Assembly: GCF_043945595.1 (NCBI RefSeq)
Contig: NZ_JBIFNP010000002.1
Span: 434,001 to 498,000, forward strand
DNA from: Paenibacillus_S sp043945595
Lineage (GTDB): Bacteria > Bacillota > Bacilli > Paenibacillales > NBRC-103111
Direction of reading: 5' to 3'
Length of the DNA stretch: 64,000 nucleotides
Below, piece by piece: positions 25,905 to 35,657 of this stretch (the first letter of the stretch is position 1; every line of letters begins with the position of its first letter). The notes beneath the pieces are model-generated. The model was not told where the DNA came from. It did no database searches and worked only from the letters and a program-made list of their open reading frames with translations. The position numbers were made by a program, and so were the translations under genes.

Positions 25905-27560
25905 TTACATCGTCGGATCCGACCCGATGGCCGCTTCGGACATCAGAGCCAGCGCCTCATCCAGGGCACCCTTGGCCGCATGACCCTGCTCCGTACGGCA
26001 GGCCCACCAGCGGATGCGGACCTTGGTCGCTTCCGTTGCCTGCTGCAGCCGGATACCGATACGGAACGTTCCTTTTTTCGGATAGACGACCGTCCCGATT
26101 TTCAGCTCCGGCAGGCTCGCCTCCACCTCACTGCCTTTAAACACGTCGGCAGCGCCGAAATAGACGCGCTCCCCTGTACTCAGCATATCCGAGATGACGT
26201 CGTCATCGGATTCCTCGACGGCGGTGACAATCCAGACGTTCCCTTCCCCTAGCCCATGCTCCAGCTCGGGAGAAAGGAAATTACGAGTCGCCTTCCCGAA
26301 CGGTACCGAGAAGCTGGAGAACGGAATAATCGGAATATCCACAACACCGGATTTGATCGTATCCTCTATCTTGAGCACCGGCTCAGGGAGGGCAATCGGT
26401 TTGCGTTCCGGCTCCGCCGCCTTCAGCGCTTTGGGCGAATCCGGCTCGGGTAAAGCCAGCCTCTCACGCTCTGCGGACAGATCCTGTTCCCCACCGGCTT
26501 GACGCGCGGCGGCGCGGGCCAGCCTATACTGAACGGAGGCATTGTACACATACTCCTGGAAGGGGACTTGCTCGACCCTCTCAATCACATAAGTCGGACC
26601 CATCTGGAGCAGCCCGATTTTGGCCAAATAAATGCACGGATCCGAGGGAGCGTCCAGCGAAGCGTCGAGAGAGCTTTTGACGTAATCATCCATCCACTGC
26701 TCCTCAACGGAGCCGTCGATCATTTGAATGATGCCGTTCTCTGTTGAGATCGCATCCACCTGCTTATCGCCGATGCGCAGTGCAGCGGATCCTCTGCGGA
26801 CACCGACGAGCGCTTTCGTGGACGCAGCTCCGTCTGCCTGCAGGCGGACTTTGAACTCATATTCCGTCTCCTGAGCGTCCTGCGGCTCTTGAAACGACAC
26901 CTTTTCTCCATCCAGCAGCTTCAAGCGCTCGATGGCCGGCTCGAACTCGAGCTGGATCTTCCCGGCTTGCAGCGTCTTCTCAATCCGTATCGTCATATTG
27001 AACGTCTGTCCGGGATTGACGTACTTCGGCGTTACCTGCAGTACGCGGACCGAGCTGTCCTGATACAGCACCACCGTCTGCTCGATGATCGATCCGTAAG
27101 GGAAGGACGAAGGATCCGGCGCTTCTTCGCGAATAAACAGCCGGTACGATTCGAGCGTCCGGTTATACTCGCTGATCTCGTCGGAGCGAACGGAGGCATT
27201 GGCAACCGAATGGACCGGCTCTTTTCCCTTCTCGTCATAAGCGATACAGAGGTATACGTTTTTGGCATATTCGTTGTTCGTGAAGCCTTCCATCATCGAC
27301 AGCTTGAACGTCGCAGGCGAGGGCACAATGATTTCCCGGCCCAGCGCGTCGATCGCAGCCCCCATCTCCACCGATACACTTTTATCGTCAACCGCAATAA
27401 CCTGCAGGCCGGTAATCACACCGACGCCATGCAGCAGACGGTTCATCATGCGCCGCTTGTCATTAAAATATTTTTGCTCCGATTCGAAATCGCGGACGGT
27501 CAGCAGCTTGCCATAAAAATAACGATTGCGTTCAAACGGGTAATAGCGTGTTTTTTTCAT
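25905..27560 (-). CDS. eCIS-associated fibre-like or accessory structural protein
   Basis: A 551-residue protein without a firm family name. Its N-terminus (YPFERNRYFYGKLLTVRDFE, then KRRMMNRLLHGVGVITGLQV) matches a type of protein I know from eCIS and phage-tail-like loci of diverse bacteria. The middle (about 165-260) looks like an Ig-type beta domain, followed by a charged Pro/Glu/Ala-rich linker (about 360-400) and a C-terminal beta-rich domain. It is the last gene of the leftward structural operon, directly after the tail protein I homologue, where Afp13-type fibres are usually encoded. A fibre or adhesin role is inferred from position only. AGGGAGG precedes the ATG. Confidence 0.6.
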   Translation of the reverse strand: MKKTRYYPFERNRYFYGKLLTVRDFESEQKYFNDKRRMMNRLLHGVGVITGLQVIAVDDKSVSVEMGAAIDALGREIIVPSPATFKLSMMEGFTNNEYAKNVYLCIAYDEKGKEPVHSVANASVRSDEISEYNRTLESYRLFIREEAPDPSSFPYGSIIEQTVVLYQDSSVRVLQVTPKYVNPGQTFNMTIRIEKTLQAGKIQLEFEPAIERLKLLDGEKVSFQEPQDAQETEYEFKVRLQADGAASTKALVGVRRGSAALRIGDKQVDAISTENGIIQMIDGSVEEQWMDDYVKSSLDASLDAPSDPCIYLAKIGLLQMGPTYVIERVEQVPFQEYVYNASVQYRLARAAARQAGGEQDLSAERERLALPEPDSPKALKAAEPERKPIALPEPVLKIEDTIKSGVVDIPIIPFSSFSVPFGKATRNFLSPELEHGLGEGNVWIVTAVEESDDDVISDMLSTGERVYFGAADVFKGSEVEASLPELKIGTVVYPKKGTFRIGIRLQQATEATKVRIRWWACRTEQGHAAKGALDEALALMSEAAIGSDPTM

Positions 27561-27591
27561 GAGGGTATTCCTCCCTTTCCCAGTCCATTAG

Positions 27592-27681
27592 TTATTCCAG
27601 CTCCGAATCGAGCCCCAAGCGGGTATGCTGATCCATCCGTTTGTCCATATCGACGTCGATCAAGATGGTGTTATAAGGCAT
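27592..27681 (-). CDS. Possible 29-residue small protein
   Basis: A short open frame (MPYNTILIDVDMDKRM, then a tail ending in LDSELE) overlaps the stop of the tail protein gene by 11 bases and ends 31 bases before the next start. The overlap suggests translational coupling, but the ribosome site is weak and I know no homologue. It may be untranslated spacer. Confidence 0.25.
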   Translation of the reverse strand: MPYNTILIDVDMDKRMDQHTRLGLDSELE

Positions 27682-29674
27682 GGATGAACCGTTCGTCCAG
27701 CGTAAGAAGCGTCGGTTCCGATAAGTAGGTATTGACGCCCAGGTACGTGTGCATATCCGCATACATCCATGGCTGCAGCTCGATCAGGCGTCCTTCCGTA
27801 TATGCCGGCTTCTGGTCGTCGATGATCCGTTCAATCATAAGCCGATCGGTGTCGGTACGAATCGTCTCGGGCGGGAGCATCACGCAGAAGGTGTACGGAT
27901 TGTCGCCGTACAGCCGGGTAAACAGCTGCCATAAGCCGGATGACTCCTGCATGCTCTCAATCTGGAAATACTCGACGATGAAAGGCTCGACGCCCGTATA
28001 CAGCTTAAGCATCCGCGTCAGACCCAGCCGGGTGCCCCTCAGCTTATACAGCTCCGGCGCTTGCTTGATCAGCAGACGAAGCTTGCTCTCCTCCCACATC
28101 TCTTCCTTGGAGACGGCCAGCCAGCCGCCAAGCCATTTTAAAACGTCACCTGCAGCGGTATCCGGATCGAAATAAGCGCTCACTCTATCGATCGACTCTT
28201 CCATTTCATCAAAAAACGTGCCGAACATCGACAAGAAGCGGTTCAAAAACGAATCCGTCCCCTCCTGATACAGCGGCGGGAGATAAGAAATCAGAGACGT
28301 TCGCGGAAAATAAACCCGCAGCTTGCGGATGACCGGAGCACGCGTTTCGCTGCCGATCAGATGGAGCTTGAACCATAAGTACCTTCCCACAGCGTGCATC
28401 AGCAGCGCATCCTTCGGGTTGATAATGGGTACGGACCACAGCCCCTCGGTTGCCCGCAGCTTTTCCCTAATCGGGATATCTTCGTTCCTCCAGTAGTCCT
28501 CGTAATCCACATATTGACCGTTCACCCACCCGGACGCTTCATCGGAGGCAAAATACGATATACGAATTTGCGTCTCTTCGGGAATGTCGGCATCCAGCCA
28601 TACCTTGTGCCACTCCGTCTCCGATTCGGTCGTATCCATCATTGAAGAAATGTAGAAGGCTTCAAGCAGGCCGCTGTCCGTCCAGGGCATCGTCCGTTCC
28701 TGCAGCTCCAGCAGACGAATATCCCCCGCCTCCCGGTTCAGGACAGCCATCCGGTTCCTGCTGTCGTGAATCATTTTATCCGCCCGGCCGCGAAGCCCGA
28801 CCACTCTGTTGCGGAAAATGCCCTGCTCATCAAATTGCATAATAAAGCGGTCCGCCGTCCCGCTTTCCCCCACAAAGACATGATGGTTCGTATCAATGGA
28901 AAGACCTGCGCTGCCGCCTGAGGAAGGTACGGAATACATCGCACGGACGGTTCCGTCCGCCTCGAAGGAGACGATCAGCTTCCGCTCCGCATCCAATACT
29001 GCGACACCGCCTTCCGGGTCCGCCGCTGCATAGTAACGCTGCGTCATCAGCTCAACCGGCAATGTTTGGTCCAGAACCAGTGCCTCCTGCTCGTAAACAC
29101 GGACCACTTCTCCCGCGTTCCATTCCAGTACGGCGATTCTGCCGCCTTCCGGCACTTCAGGGTTTCCATTCACGCCAACCATAATATCTAAAGGCACTAC
29201 CGTATATACCCGCTGAGACCGGTCTGCGGTAATGGCTAAGGGATACAGCTCCCGTCCGTTCCACGTCTGGGCCGTCCACAACAGCTGGCCGTTCGATGCG
29301 GAAATGGCCGCTATTCTCCATTCTCCCGCAGGATCGGCAATGAACAGTACGTCCGAACAGGCTGCGAGTTTTGCTTGGGGCGTAAACAGCCGATGCCCTT
29401 CCCGGAACAACGCTTCTTTGTGGCGGCTGTCCGGATCGTAGACCCAAAGGTTCGCCCGTTCATCCATTAAGAACAGCCTGCCGCCGGCCCCTACCGCCAG
29501 ATCGGCTATCGAGCCGATGCCCTCCAATTCATCCAAGGTAACCGTTCGATAAACCCCGTATCTATGCGTCCCGGCAATCGATACCGCGCTGTCGCCGATC
29601 GCCAGATTGGCTGTACCGCTCCTCCCCCAATCCATCGGTTTATTAAAAGAAAAAAACTTCATGGGCTCTGCCAC
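27671..29674 (-). CDS. Tail protein I-like baseplate protein with N-terminal beta-propeller
   Basis: A 667-residue protein. The C-terminal part is a phage tail protein (P2 gpI / TIGR02242-like) region: LISYLPPLYQEGTDSFLNRFLSMFGTFFDEME, then FDPDTAAGDVLKWLGGWLAV and ELYKLRGTRLGLTRMLKLYTG. The first 340 or so residues form NHL/WD-like beta strands, a domain often fused to this family in eCIS and cyanobacterial loci. The GTG at 29674 is chosen because AAGGGAGG lies seven bases upstream; the TTG at 29701 lacks a site. It follows the second baseplate J gene by 36 bases. It probably lies at the baseplate periphery and attaches fibres; the propeller could bind a target or another particle protein. 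Confidence 0.85.
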   Translation of the reverse strand: MAEPMKFFSFNKPMDWGRSGTANLAIGDSAVSIAGTHRYGVYRTVTLDELEGIGSIADLAVGAGGRLFLMDERANLWVYDPDSRHKEALFREGHRLFTPQAKLAACSDVLFIADPAGEWRIAAISASNGQLLWTAQTWNGRELYPLAITADRSQRVYTVVPLDIMVGVNGNPEVPEGGRIAVLEWNAGEVVRVYEQEALVLDQTLPVELMTQRYYAAADPEGGVAVLDAERKLIVSFEADGTVRAMYSVPSSGGSAGLSIDTNHHVFVGESGTADRFIMQFDEQGIFRNRVVGLRGRADKMIHDSRNRMAVLNREAGDIRLLELQERTMPWTDSGLLEAFYISSMMDTTESETEWHKVWLDADIPEETQIRISYFASDEASGWVNGQYVDYEDYWRNEDIPIREKLRATEGLWSVPIINPKDALLMHAVGRYLWFKLHLIGSETRAPVIRKLRVYFPRTSLISYLPPLYQEGTDSFLNRFLSMFGTFFDEMEESIDRVSAYFDPDTAAGDVLKWLGGWLAVSKEEMWEESKLRLLIKQAPELYKLRGTRLGLTRMLKLYTGVEPFIVEYFQIESMQESSGLWQLFTRLYGDNPYTFCVMLPPETIRTDTDRLMIERIIDDQKPAYTEGRLIELQPWMYADMHTYLGVNTYLSEPTLLTLDERFIHAL

Positions 29675-29710
29675 GCTCCAGCCTCCCTTGACGGCATCCA
29701 ACCGTTATAA

Positions 29711-31957
29711 TTACAAATCGTTCAAGCCGATCAGCTCTACCTCATGCTCTCCGGAGTAGACCAGACTATACGGCGGAATATGGATATCTCCCCCGCCGTC
29801 CTTGCGGATGCCGGTTCCTTCAGCATCCAGCCACAGGTCCTGTACATAGACGACTCCGTTCATTCGGCTGATCAGGCCGTAAATGTCCCCTTTGTAGACA
29901 GACCTGCCGAAAGGCCAGCCTTCGGCCCCTTCCGCATGCCCCATCGGGCGCAGCAGCCGCTTCAGTTCCTTAATGAAACGGGCCTGCTCCTGCTTGACCG
30001 CGGGCTCCACCACGACGACGGCATGCACGGTCACCTTGACATAGGCCGCCGGAATAACGTGCACCTGCGTCGCCAATAGCCGATGCCGGTCCAAATGGCG
30101 GCTGACCGTTTCCAAAAAGCCCTGCCCCGCTTCCGGCCGTTCCCGTTCGCTGTAAGGAACGATAACGACCGTCATTTGTGCCGGCGCCTTGGTCTTCGGG
30201 TAATCCTTCAAGCCCGGTCTATATAAAGGAATCGCTTTGACGCGAGCGACTCTCAGCCCGGGCGTTGCACGCGCGATGACCTCGTAATCTTCCGCCGTGA
30301 CGGCACGGTGCGGCAATTCGGACTCCCGCCGGGCACGAAGTTTCGCCTCCTGCAGCGACTCGGCGTCTTTGCCCCCTTGGGCCGGATAGGCTTGGGCCAC
30401 CGCAAGGCCCTGCCACTGCTCCTTATCCGTATCCTGAAAGGAGCGGATCATCCCCTGCTTGACGTTGCCTTCGCCGCCTTCGGTGCTCCGCAGAGCAACC
30501 CAGCGTAAATTGGGCGTGTCCAGTGATTTCGGAGGAATCCAGCCCTCCTCGTTATTTCCGAAGCGTACCGTAAAGGTGCCCGGATCATAGACGAAGTGAC
30601 GGTCGGTTGCTGCGGAGTTGCCCAAATCGGCCACCGGCTCCCAGTCTTCCCAGACCCAATCGCCTGTCCGCAAACGGTAACCCGCCTGCAGGCGCATCCC
30701 TTCCCTGAGATAGGCACGCTGCTGAGGCACTTCGAACGCTTGCTCCGGCAGCCCGCTGCTTCTGCCCAGGAAGCGGTCCGCTTCAAACTCGGGCTTATAG
30801 GCGATGAGCCGGATGTTCTTTATGCCGGCGGGCGGAATGCGTCCATGCACGCCATCCCCGAACCGCAGCCTCAACGCTCCTTCCCGCTCCTCATAAACCG
30901 CCTCGTAACACGGCGCATCCGGTGCGCAATCGTTCAGCCGCTGCGTCCGGCTCCAATCGGACCATCGCCCCTGCCCGTCTTGAACCTGAACCAGCACGCT
31001 GCCGTTCACCGCCAAATGGGTATCCTTGCGCCATGTCAGCCCCGGCTCCCCTGTCCCGTCAAACAGATAGCTCTCGCTTAGCGTCTCCTGCTGGGCCGCC
31101 AGTACTGTATTAAGTGACAGCCTTTCAATTTTGGGAGCGATCTCGTAGCCGGGCTGTATCAGCTCGCAGCACAGCCAATAACGCTTCTTATCATCGGCCG
31201 GGTAAAAGGATATCGCCTTCATGGGAGCATCCAGCCTGAATACAAGCTCCCCGCTTTGGGAGAAATGTACCGTACTGTCCCGCACGATCTCCAGCGGCCT
31301 CCAGCTTTCCGAATCTTCATCCGCGGCATAGCTCCATGCGACGGAAGCCGTCGCAACGAGGTTCGTTCCGGCAGAATCGCCCCGGGATACCGGAACGGGA
31401 TAATCGTCCGACAGCCGGATGAAGAGCTTCAGCTCCTGCTGTTCAGGCAGCAGGCGGTCCAAGCCGATCAGCAGCCGGCTGCCTTTCTTCGCCTCTGCAC
31501 CGAACGCATAATAGGCAACGCCGGCCCGTGGATTGGAGGTGAATCCTCCCGCCGCGCCTTCCGTGCGGACGATTACTTTGTCCGGTACAGCCTCGACCAG
31601 GCGGACCGTCTCCATCGTTTCAAACACATGATGAGCCGCCAGCAGCGGCGTTCCTTTAGGAATCACCGTGTTCTGACTCGGTCCCGAGAACGTGACCTCG
31701 GCCCGTGCGGATACCGGTTCCAGCGGTTCGATGCCGAGCAGCTTAAGGAACTTGCGTTCGTTCTTTTCCGTCACCCGGTTTAAGTAATACTGCTGAAGCT
31801 CCGTCAGCCAAGACATCAGCTCCAACAAAGTAACTCCCGGATCATGGGCATTCTCATCCGTCCATTCCGGCAGCAGGTTAGGAATCAGCTTCCTCGCATC
31901 CTGCAGCATTTGTTCAAAATCGCGGTCATCCAAATTCGGCAGCGGCAGCAAGAGCAT
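29711..31957 (-). CDS. Baseplate J-like assembly protein (second copy, Afp12/TIGR02243-like)
   Basis: A 748-residue putative baseplate assembly protein forming part of the wedge that triggers sheath contraction. The N-terminus (MLQDARKLIPNLLPEWTDENAHDPGVTLLELMSWL, from residue 17) is the hallmark of the family. The middle has FGDGVHGRIPPAG near residue 365 and the C-terminal half has HRAVTAEDYEVIARATPGLRVARVKAI near 545, as in gpJ proteins. AAGGAGG sits three bases from the ATG and nine from a TTG two codons in, so the precise start could be either. It lies between the larger J-like protein and the tail protein I homologue, the standard Afp order. Confidence 0.92.
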   Translation of the reverse strand: MLLLPLPNLDDRDFEQMLQDARKLIPNLLPEWTDENAHDPGVTLLELMSWLTELQQYYLNRVTEKNERKFLKLLGIEPLEPVSARAEVTFSGPSQNTVIPKGTPLLAAHHVFETMETVRLVEAVPDKVIVRTEGAAGGFTSNPRAGVAYYAFGAEAKKGSRLLIGLDRLLPEQQELKLFIRLSDDYPVPVSRGDSAGTNLVATASVAWSYAADEDSESWRPLEIVRDSTVHFSQSGELVFRLDAPMKAISFYPADDKKRYWLCCELIQPGYEIAPKIERLSLNTVLAAQQETLSESYLFDGTGEPGLTWRKDTHLAVNGSVLVQVQDGQGRWSDWSRTQRLNDCAPDAPCYEAVYEEREGALRLRFGDGVHGRIPPAGIKNIRLIAYKPEFEADRFLGRSSGLPEQAFEVPQQRAYLREGMRLQAGYRLRTGDWVWEDWEPVADLGNSAATDRHFVYDPGTFTVRFGNNEEGWIPPKSLDTPNLRWVALRSTEGGEGNVKQGMIRSFQDTDKEQWQGLAVAQAYPAQGGKDAESLQEAKLRARRESELPHRAVTAEDYEVIARATPGLRVARVKAIPLYRPGLKDYPKTKAPAQMTVVIVPYSERERPEAGQGFLETVSRHLDRHRLLATQVHVIPAAYVKVTVHAVVVVEPAVKQEQARFIKELKRLLRPMGHAEGAEGWPFGRSVYKGDIYGLISRMNGVVYVQDLWLDAEGTGIRKDGGGDIHIPPYSLVYSGEHEVELIGLNDL

Positions 31958-32006
31958 TCACCTCCTTTACATTATTTTATAGGTCATGCTTTAGGCATCA
32001 TTCCCA

Positions 32007-35000
32007 CTATACGGCGCGTACGGATATTTTATGTTTCCCGCTTATTACTACGCCGTGAGGCAATGCCGACAGGCTGTTGCCGTCCAATTCCGTTCGCTGG
32101 CCCCTTTCCAGCTTATAGACGGTCATATATAATTTCTCTATATATTGGATCGTGTGAATCGATTTTAAAAGCGCGTAAAACACCGAGGCGTGAATATGCT
32201 GTCCGATATCCCAGCCCTTTCCGTCGAAATTACCGGTCAGCGGATCCAGAAAACGGGTCAGCTTTTCAATGGCAAGCAGCTCCGTAGGAAGCACGGCTTC
32301 CATTTCCTCGACCGCTACGACGGCGGCAACCGATATTTCCAGGAACACCGGCTCGATCACCCGAATCGATTCGGGAAAAGCGACGACGCCCGATGCGCGT
32401 TCCAGCACGTATTTCTCTACCTGCTTCTTCAGTGCCGGGAACGCGGGCATGCCCCGCTCGCCTTCTTTCGGGAGCACGATCAGCGTCATGCAGCCGATCT
32501 CCCGTTCCATTCTTACATTGCGGTTCGCCAAGCATTTCACCTTGGCAATGTTCGGGTAGGCTTCCCGGGCAAGCCATTCAAAATCCTCAGCCGTCACCGC
32601 ACGATGCCGGTGCTTCAGCCGCTGGGGCCCCCTGCGGACAGCGGATTCCACCGTTTCGTGGGAACAACCGCCCGCAGCCATTTCCCTATTGCTTACCGCT
32701 CCTACAAAAGCGATCGAGTTTTGCAGGCTCACAATTTGTCCTGCCGCAACGTTGCCCTGATCCCCCAGCGTTACTTTATAGGAAACCTTCAGCTGGTCCG
32801 CGCCCGCCTTGGGCGGTGCCATGCCATGAACCCCGTCGCCAAAACGGAGCTGTCCGAACGTCCGGTCGATTACATAATGCCGGTCCTTCACGCCGGAATC
32901 CGCCAGGCTGTTGACGCACGTCCATTGTATCCAGGCCCGCTGGATATGGCCCTCGCTGTCGCGAATGACTTGGCAGGGGGGAAATCCCTGCTCCTCGAAC
33001 CGGCTCACTTCTTCCTCCGACAGCGATTCCGTTTCATTCACCCATACTTCCTCGGACACAATGTGGACCCTGGACAGCTGATAAAAAGGCATTCCATCGC
33101 GACGCAGCTCAGGGATTTCCTCCCTAACGGTTTCCTGCTGCACCGCTTGTATCGTGTTTGAGAAGATCCCATTCACCTCCGGCACGCCCGCCGGATCGTC
33201 GTCATGGTCATACCGGTCATCGCGGTTAACTGCGCGAATCCAGAAGGCCCCCACATTGAGCAGCTCCGCCCCAAGGAAGTCGGATGGCCCCGCAAACCTC
33301 AGCAGACCGCTCTGCTGCAGACCAGCCGTACCATCGGACAGCTTTAACGGCGCCCAGGACGGCACATCGCCTTGAAATGCTCCGGCACGCAGGTACTCCC
33401 ATTCCAAATAGGGAGACGCGCCTGCCGCTTCCTTATGCGGCGGCACCGAAACGTATAAAGAGATCGGCCCCCGCAATGGCGGCTGGTCAAAGCCGAGGTA
33501 TAAGGCTGGATGGCTGCACTCCAGCGGCAGGAAGGGCTCGATCGCCCGGGATTCCTGAATCCGCTTGGTGCAATCGACCGTGACGGCGTTATTGACCGCC
33601 AGACAGCCTTCCACGGGATACACTCTATCCTCGTAGCCGTAGGCCAAGGAAACGTCGGCAATCCACGGGGAAATATACACGGCATTTGGCGCATATGCAT
33701 TCTCTATTTGTATAATGCGGGCGCGCAGCCAGTAATTATAAACCCCATTGACGAAGGTCGGCTCCAGGTTCGGAGGACAACGGAATTTCAGCTGCCTCCG
33801 TCCTTCGGAGGCTTCGTAAAATACGGCCTCGGCCTCCTTGCCCGCCTGCAGCCGAACCCAGGCAGCCCCGTTCCAGTACTCCCATGCCACTTGGGCGATG
33901 CATACCAACGGTGTGTCCGGCTTCTGGAATTGGGATTTTTTCATAACAAGCTTCCAGTCGACCGGCTGCTCGTATTCGGGCTGGAACCGGTTGCGCACCG
34001 CCGATAATTGGAAGTCAACCGTGATCCAGCCGTCCCGCTTACTGAGTGCCTCCCGGCTGCCGACATAGAACATACCGTACAGGGCAAACTGATCGCCGAA
34101 CGGATAAAATCCCGTCGGATCGGCCTGCAGATCGTTATAAAACATCAGATCCGGCTGCAGGCCTCCCCGGTCCAAGGTATCGGCATAGTCCGTCTTCAAT
34201 CGGATATGGTCCAGCACGATCCCCTGTTCGCTCAAATGCCTTGCCTCGCCGCTTGCCTTATGCTCCGGGTCTGGGTCTGCCTTTGGCCGCAGCCTGCATT
34301 TGATCCAACGGCCCGTCGCACCGCCAATCTCGCGCTCCACCATCTCTCCCAAATGATCCTTGGAAAGAATCACACGGCTGCCTTCCGCTTCTACCCTGTC
34401 GAATGGAGTCCAGCCTTCGGCAGACGCGTACAGCCACTCCGTCAGCTGAGTGTCGGCCAAATCTTTGACCAGCTTCTCTTCCTCATAGCGCTTGGCTGAA
34501 TTGCCCAGCTCCACTTCGATCCGGGCCGTTTCGAACACGGTGAAAAGCGCATTGTGTCCGATCAGCAGCGCGTGCTCCTGCACATTGTCCGAGGCTGTAA
34601 ACCGGAACAACGGGATCGGGTTCAGCCGGCCCTGGCGGCTGGACTCGATGAAGTCGTCCGGCAGCCGGATAATCGCATCCCGCCGCCGGCTCGTCACGAA
34701 CCCCGCCTTCCAGGAAGCAGGCGTAAGCAGCAGCGGACTGTCCGTTTCGAACGGAATCGGGCCCTCCGCCCCTTCCGCAGCCACCTGCGTTCCGGCAGGT
34801 ATAAATACAGGCTCGGGCGTCCCTTCGTTTAACTGGAAGGTGACATACGCTGTGGCAGGCCGGGCCGGCAGCAGAGTGATATCGAACATATTCAGAAAAG
34901 CGATTAGATTTTTTGCAGGGACCCGGTTCAGCCGTTTAATGTTCTCATGGAACATTTCGGCGAACAAAAGAAACAGTGCCGTCCCGGGGTCGGGCGATTC

Positions 35001-35105
35001 CGGTGTAAACCGCCACTCCGGCGTATAAAAAGGCGCCATCTCTTTCATGCGTTCAATCAGATCGGGCAATTCACGCTTATCTATTTTCGGAGGGTGCATC
35101 ATCAT
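32007..35105 (-). CDS. Large baseplate J-like protein (Afp11-like)
   Basis: A 1,032-residue baseplate wedge protein. It starts like its neighbour (IDKRELPDLIERMKEM, then FTPESPDPGTALFLLFAEMF) and repeats the J-family blocks LRFGDGVHGMAPP near residue 755 and HRAVTAEDFEWLAREAYPNIAKVKC near 835. The central part is a long variable insertion. The ATG at 35105 (MMMHPPK) follows AAGGGGGCGG; the frame is open to 35174 but has no ribosome site there. Paired J-like genes of unequal size downstream of gp25 are the Afp11/Afp12 arrangement. This protein is expected to link the hub to the sheath. Confidence 0.92.
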   Translation of the reverse strand: MMMHPPKIDKRELPDLIERMKEMAPFYTPEWRFTPESPDPGTALFLLFAEMFHENIKRLNRVPAKNLIAFLNMFDITLLPARPATAYVTFQLNEGTPEPVFIPAGTQVAAEGAEGPIPFETDSPLLLTPASWKAGFVTSRRRDAIIRLPDDFIESSRQGRLNPIPLFRFTASDNVQEHALLIGHNALFTVFETARIEVELGNSAKRYEEEKLVKDLADTQLTEWLYASAEGWTPFDRVEAEGSRVILSKDHLGEMVEREIGGATGRWIKCRLRPKADPDPEHKASGEARHLSEQGIVLDHIRLKTDYADTLDRGGLQPDLMFYNDLQADPTGFYPFGDQFALYGMFYVGSREALSKRDGWITVDFQLSAVRNRFQPEYEQPVDWKLVMKKSQFQKPDTPLVCIAQVAWEYWNGAAWVRLQAGKEAEAVFYEASEGRRQLKFRCPPNLEPTFVNGVYNYWLRARIIQIENAYAPNAVYISPWIADVSLAYGYEDRVYPVEGCLAVNNAVTVDCTKRIQESRAIEPFLPLECSHPALYLGFDQPPLRGPISLYVSVPPHKEAAGASPYLEWEYLRAGAFQGDVPSWAPLKLSDGTAGLQQSGLLRFAGPSDFLGAELLNVGAFWIRAVNRDDRYDHDDDPAGVPEVNGIFSNTIQAVQQETVREEIPELRRDGMPFYQLSRVHIVSEEVWVNETESLSEEEVSRFEEQGFPPCQVIRDSEGHIQRAWIQWTCVNSLADSGVKDRHYVIDRTFGQLRFGDGVHGMAPPKAGADQLKVSYKVTLGDQGNVAAGQIVSLQNSIAFVGAVSNREMAAGGCSHETVESAVRRGPQRLKHRHRAVTAEDFEWLAREAYPNIAKVKCLANRNVRMEREIGCMTLIVLPKEGERGMPAFPALKKQVEKYVLERASGVVAFPESIRVIEPVFLEISVAAVVAVEEMEAVLPTELLAIEKLTRFLDPLTGNFDGKGWDIGQHIHASVFYALLKSIHTIQYIEKLYMTVYKLERGQRTELDGNSLSALPHGVVISGKHKISVRAV

Positions 35106-35192
35106 CGGCCCCGCCCCCTTTCTGCACCTCTGCGGTTTATCGTTCTCAGCCTCTTTAACCTTCTCCGCTCGCATGCCATCGCAGCAAGCCGG

Positions 35193-35594
35193 TTACTGAG
35201 CGCCATCCTGCAAGTAATATGGATATACCAGATTATAGACACTGTTCGTCGTGCGTACGACATACTGAATGCGGATATCGACCCTGCCAGGTTCTTCACT
35301 GCGCGGTACGGCGGTAACCTCCACATTTTCGACCCGGTGCTCCCACTTTCGGACAGCATCCAAAATGCTCGTTTCCAGTAGTCTGAGGGTGGTCTCATCG
35401 GTCTGTCCGAATACGAATTCCCTTACGCTGCTGCCAAATGAAGGACGCATAACCCGCTCTCCTTTGGTCGTACCGAGAATAATCCGAATCGCCTCGGAGA
35501 TGTCCTCTTCATACTCGGACAGCCGGATTCTGCCTGTGGATGGATCGACCTGTATCGGAAATTTCCAGCCCCGGCCCAAAAATTCGTCCGCCAT
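35193..35594 (-). CDS. GPW/gp25-family baseplate wedge protein (Afp9-like)
   Basis: A 133-residue T4 gp25-like protein. Gp25 proteins sit where the baseplate meets the first sheath ring. Family features are LGRGWKFPIQVDPSTGRI at the N-terminus, EEDISEAIRIILGTTKGERVMRPSFGS (with the typical EPR-like turn read here as MRP) and DIRIQYVV near the end. The ATG at 35594 follows AAAGGAG by ten bases; 15 codons of open frame upstream look unrelated. It sits between the spike gene and the first J-like gene, as in afp8-afp9-afp11. Confidence 0.92.
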   Translation of the reverse strand: MADEFLGRGWKFPIQVDPSTGRIRLSEYEEDISEAIRIILGTTKGERVMRPSFGSSVREFVFGQTDETTLRLLETSILDAVRKWEHRVENVEVTAVPRSEEPGRVDIRIQYVVRTTNSVYNLVYPYYLQDGAQ

Positions 35595-35657
35595 AAGCCA
35601 TCCGCTCCTTTCCCCTGCTCCGTATGCGCCGGACGGCACCGTGCGATGATCATGAAC

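Noticed and set aside
32190..33161. 323-codon plus-strand frame
   Set aside because: Antisense to the Afp11-like gene; no start signals.
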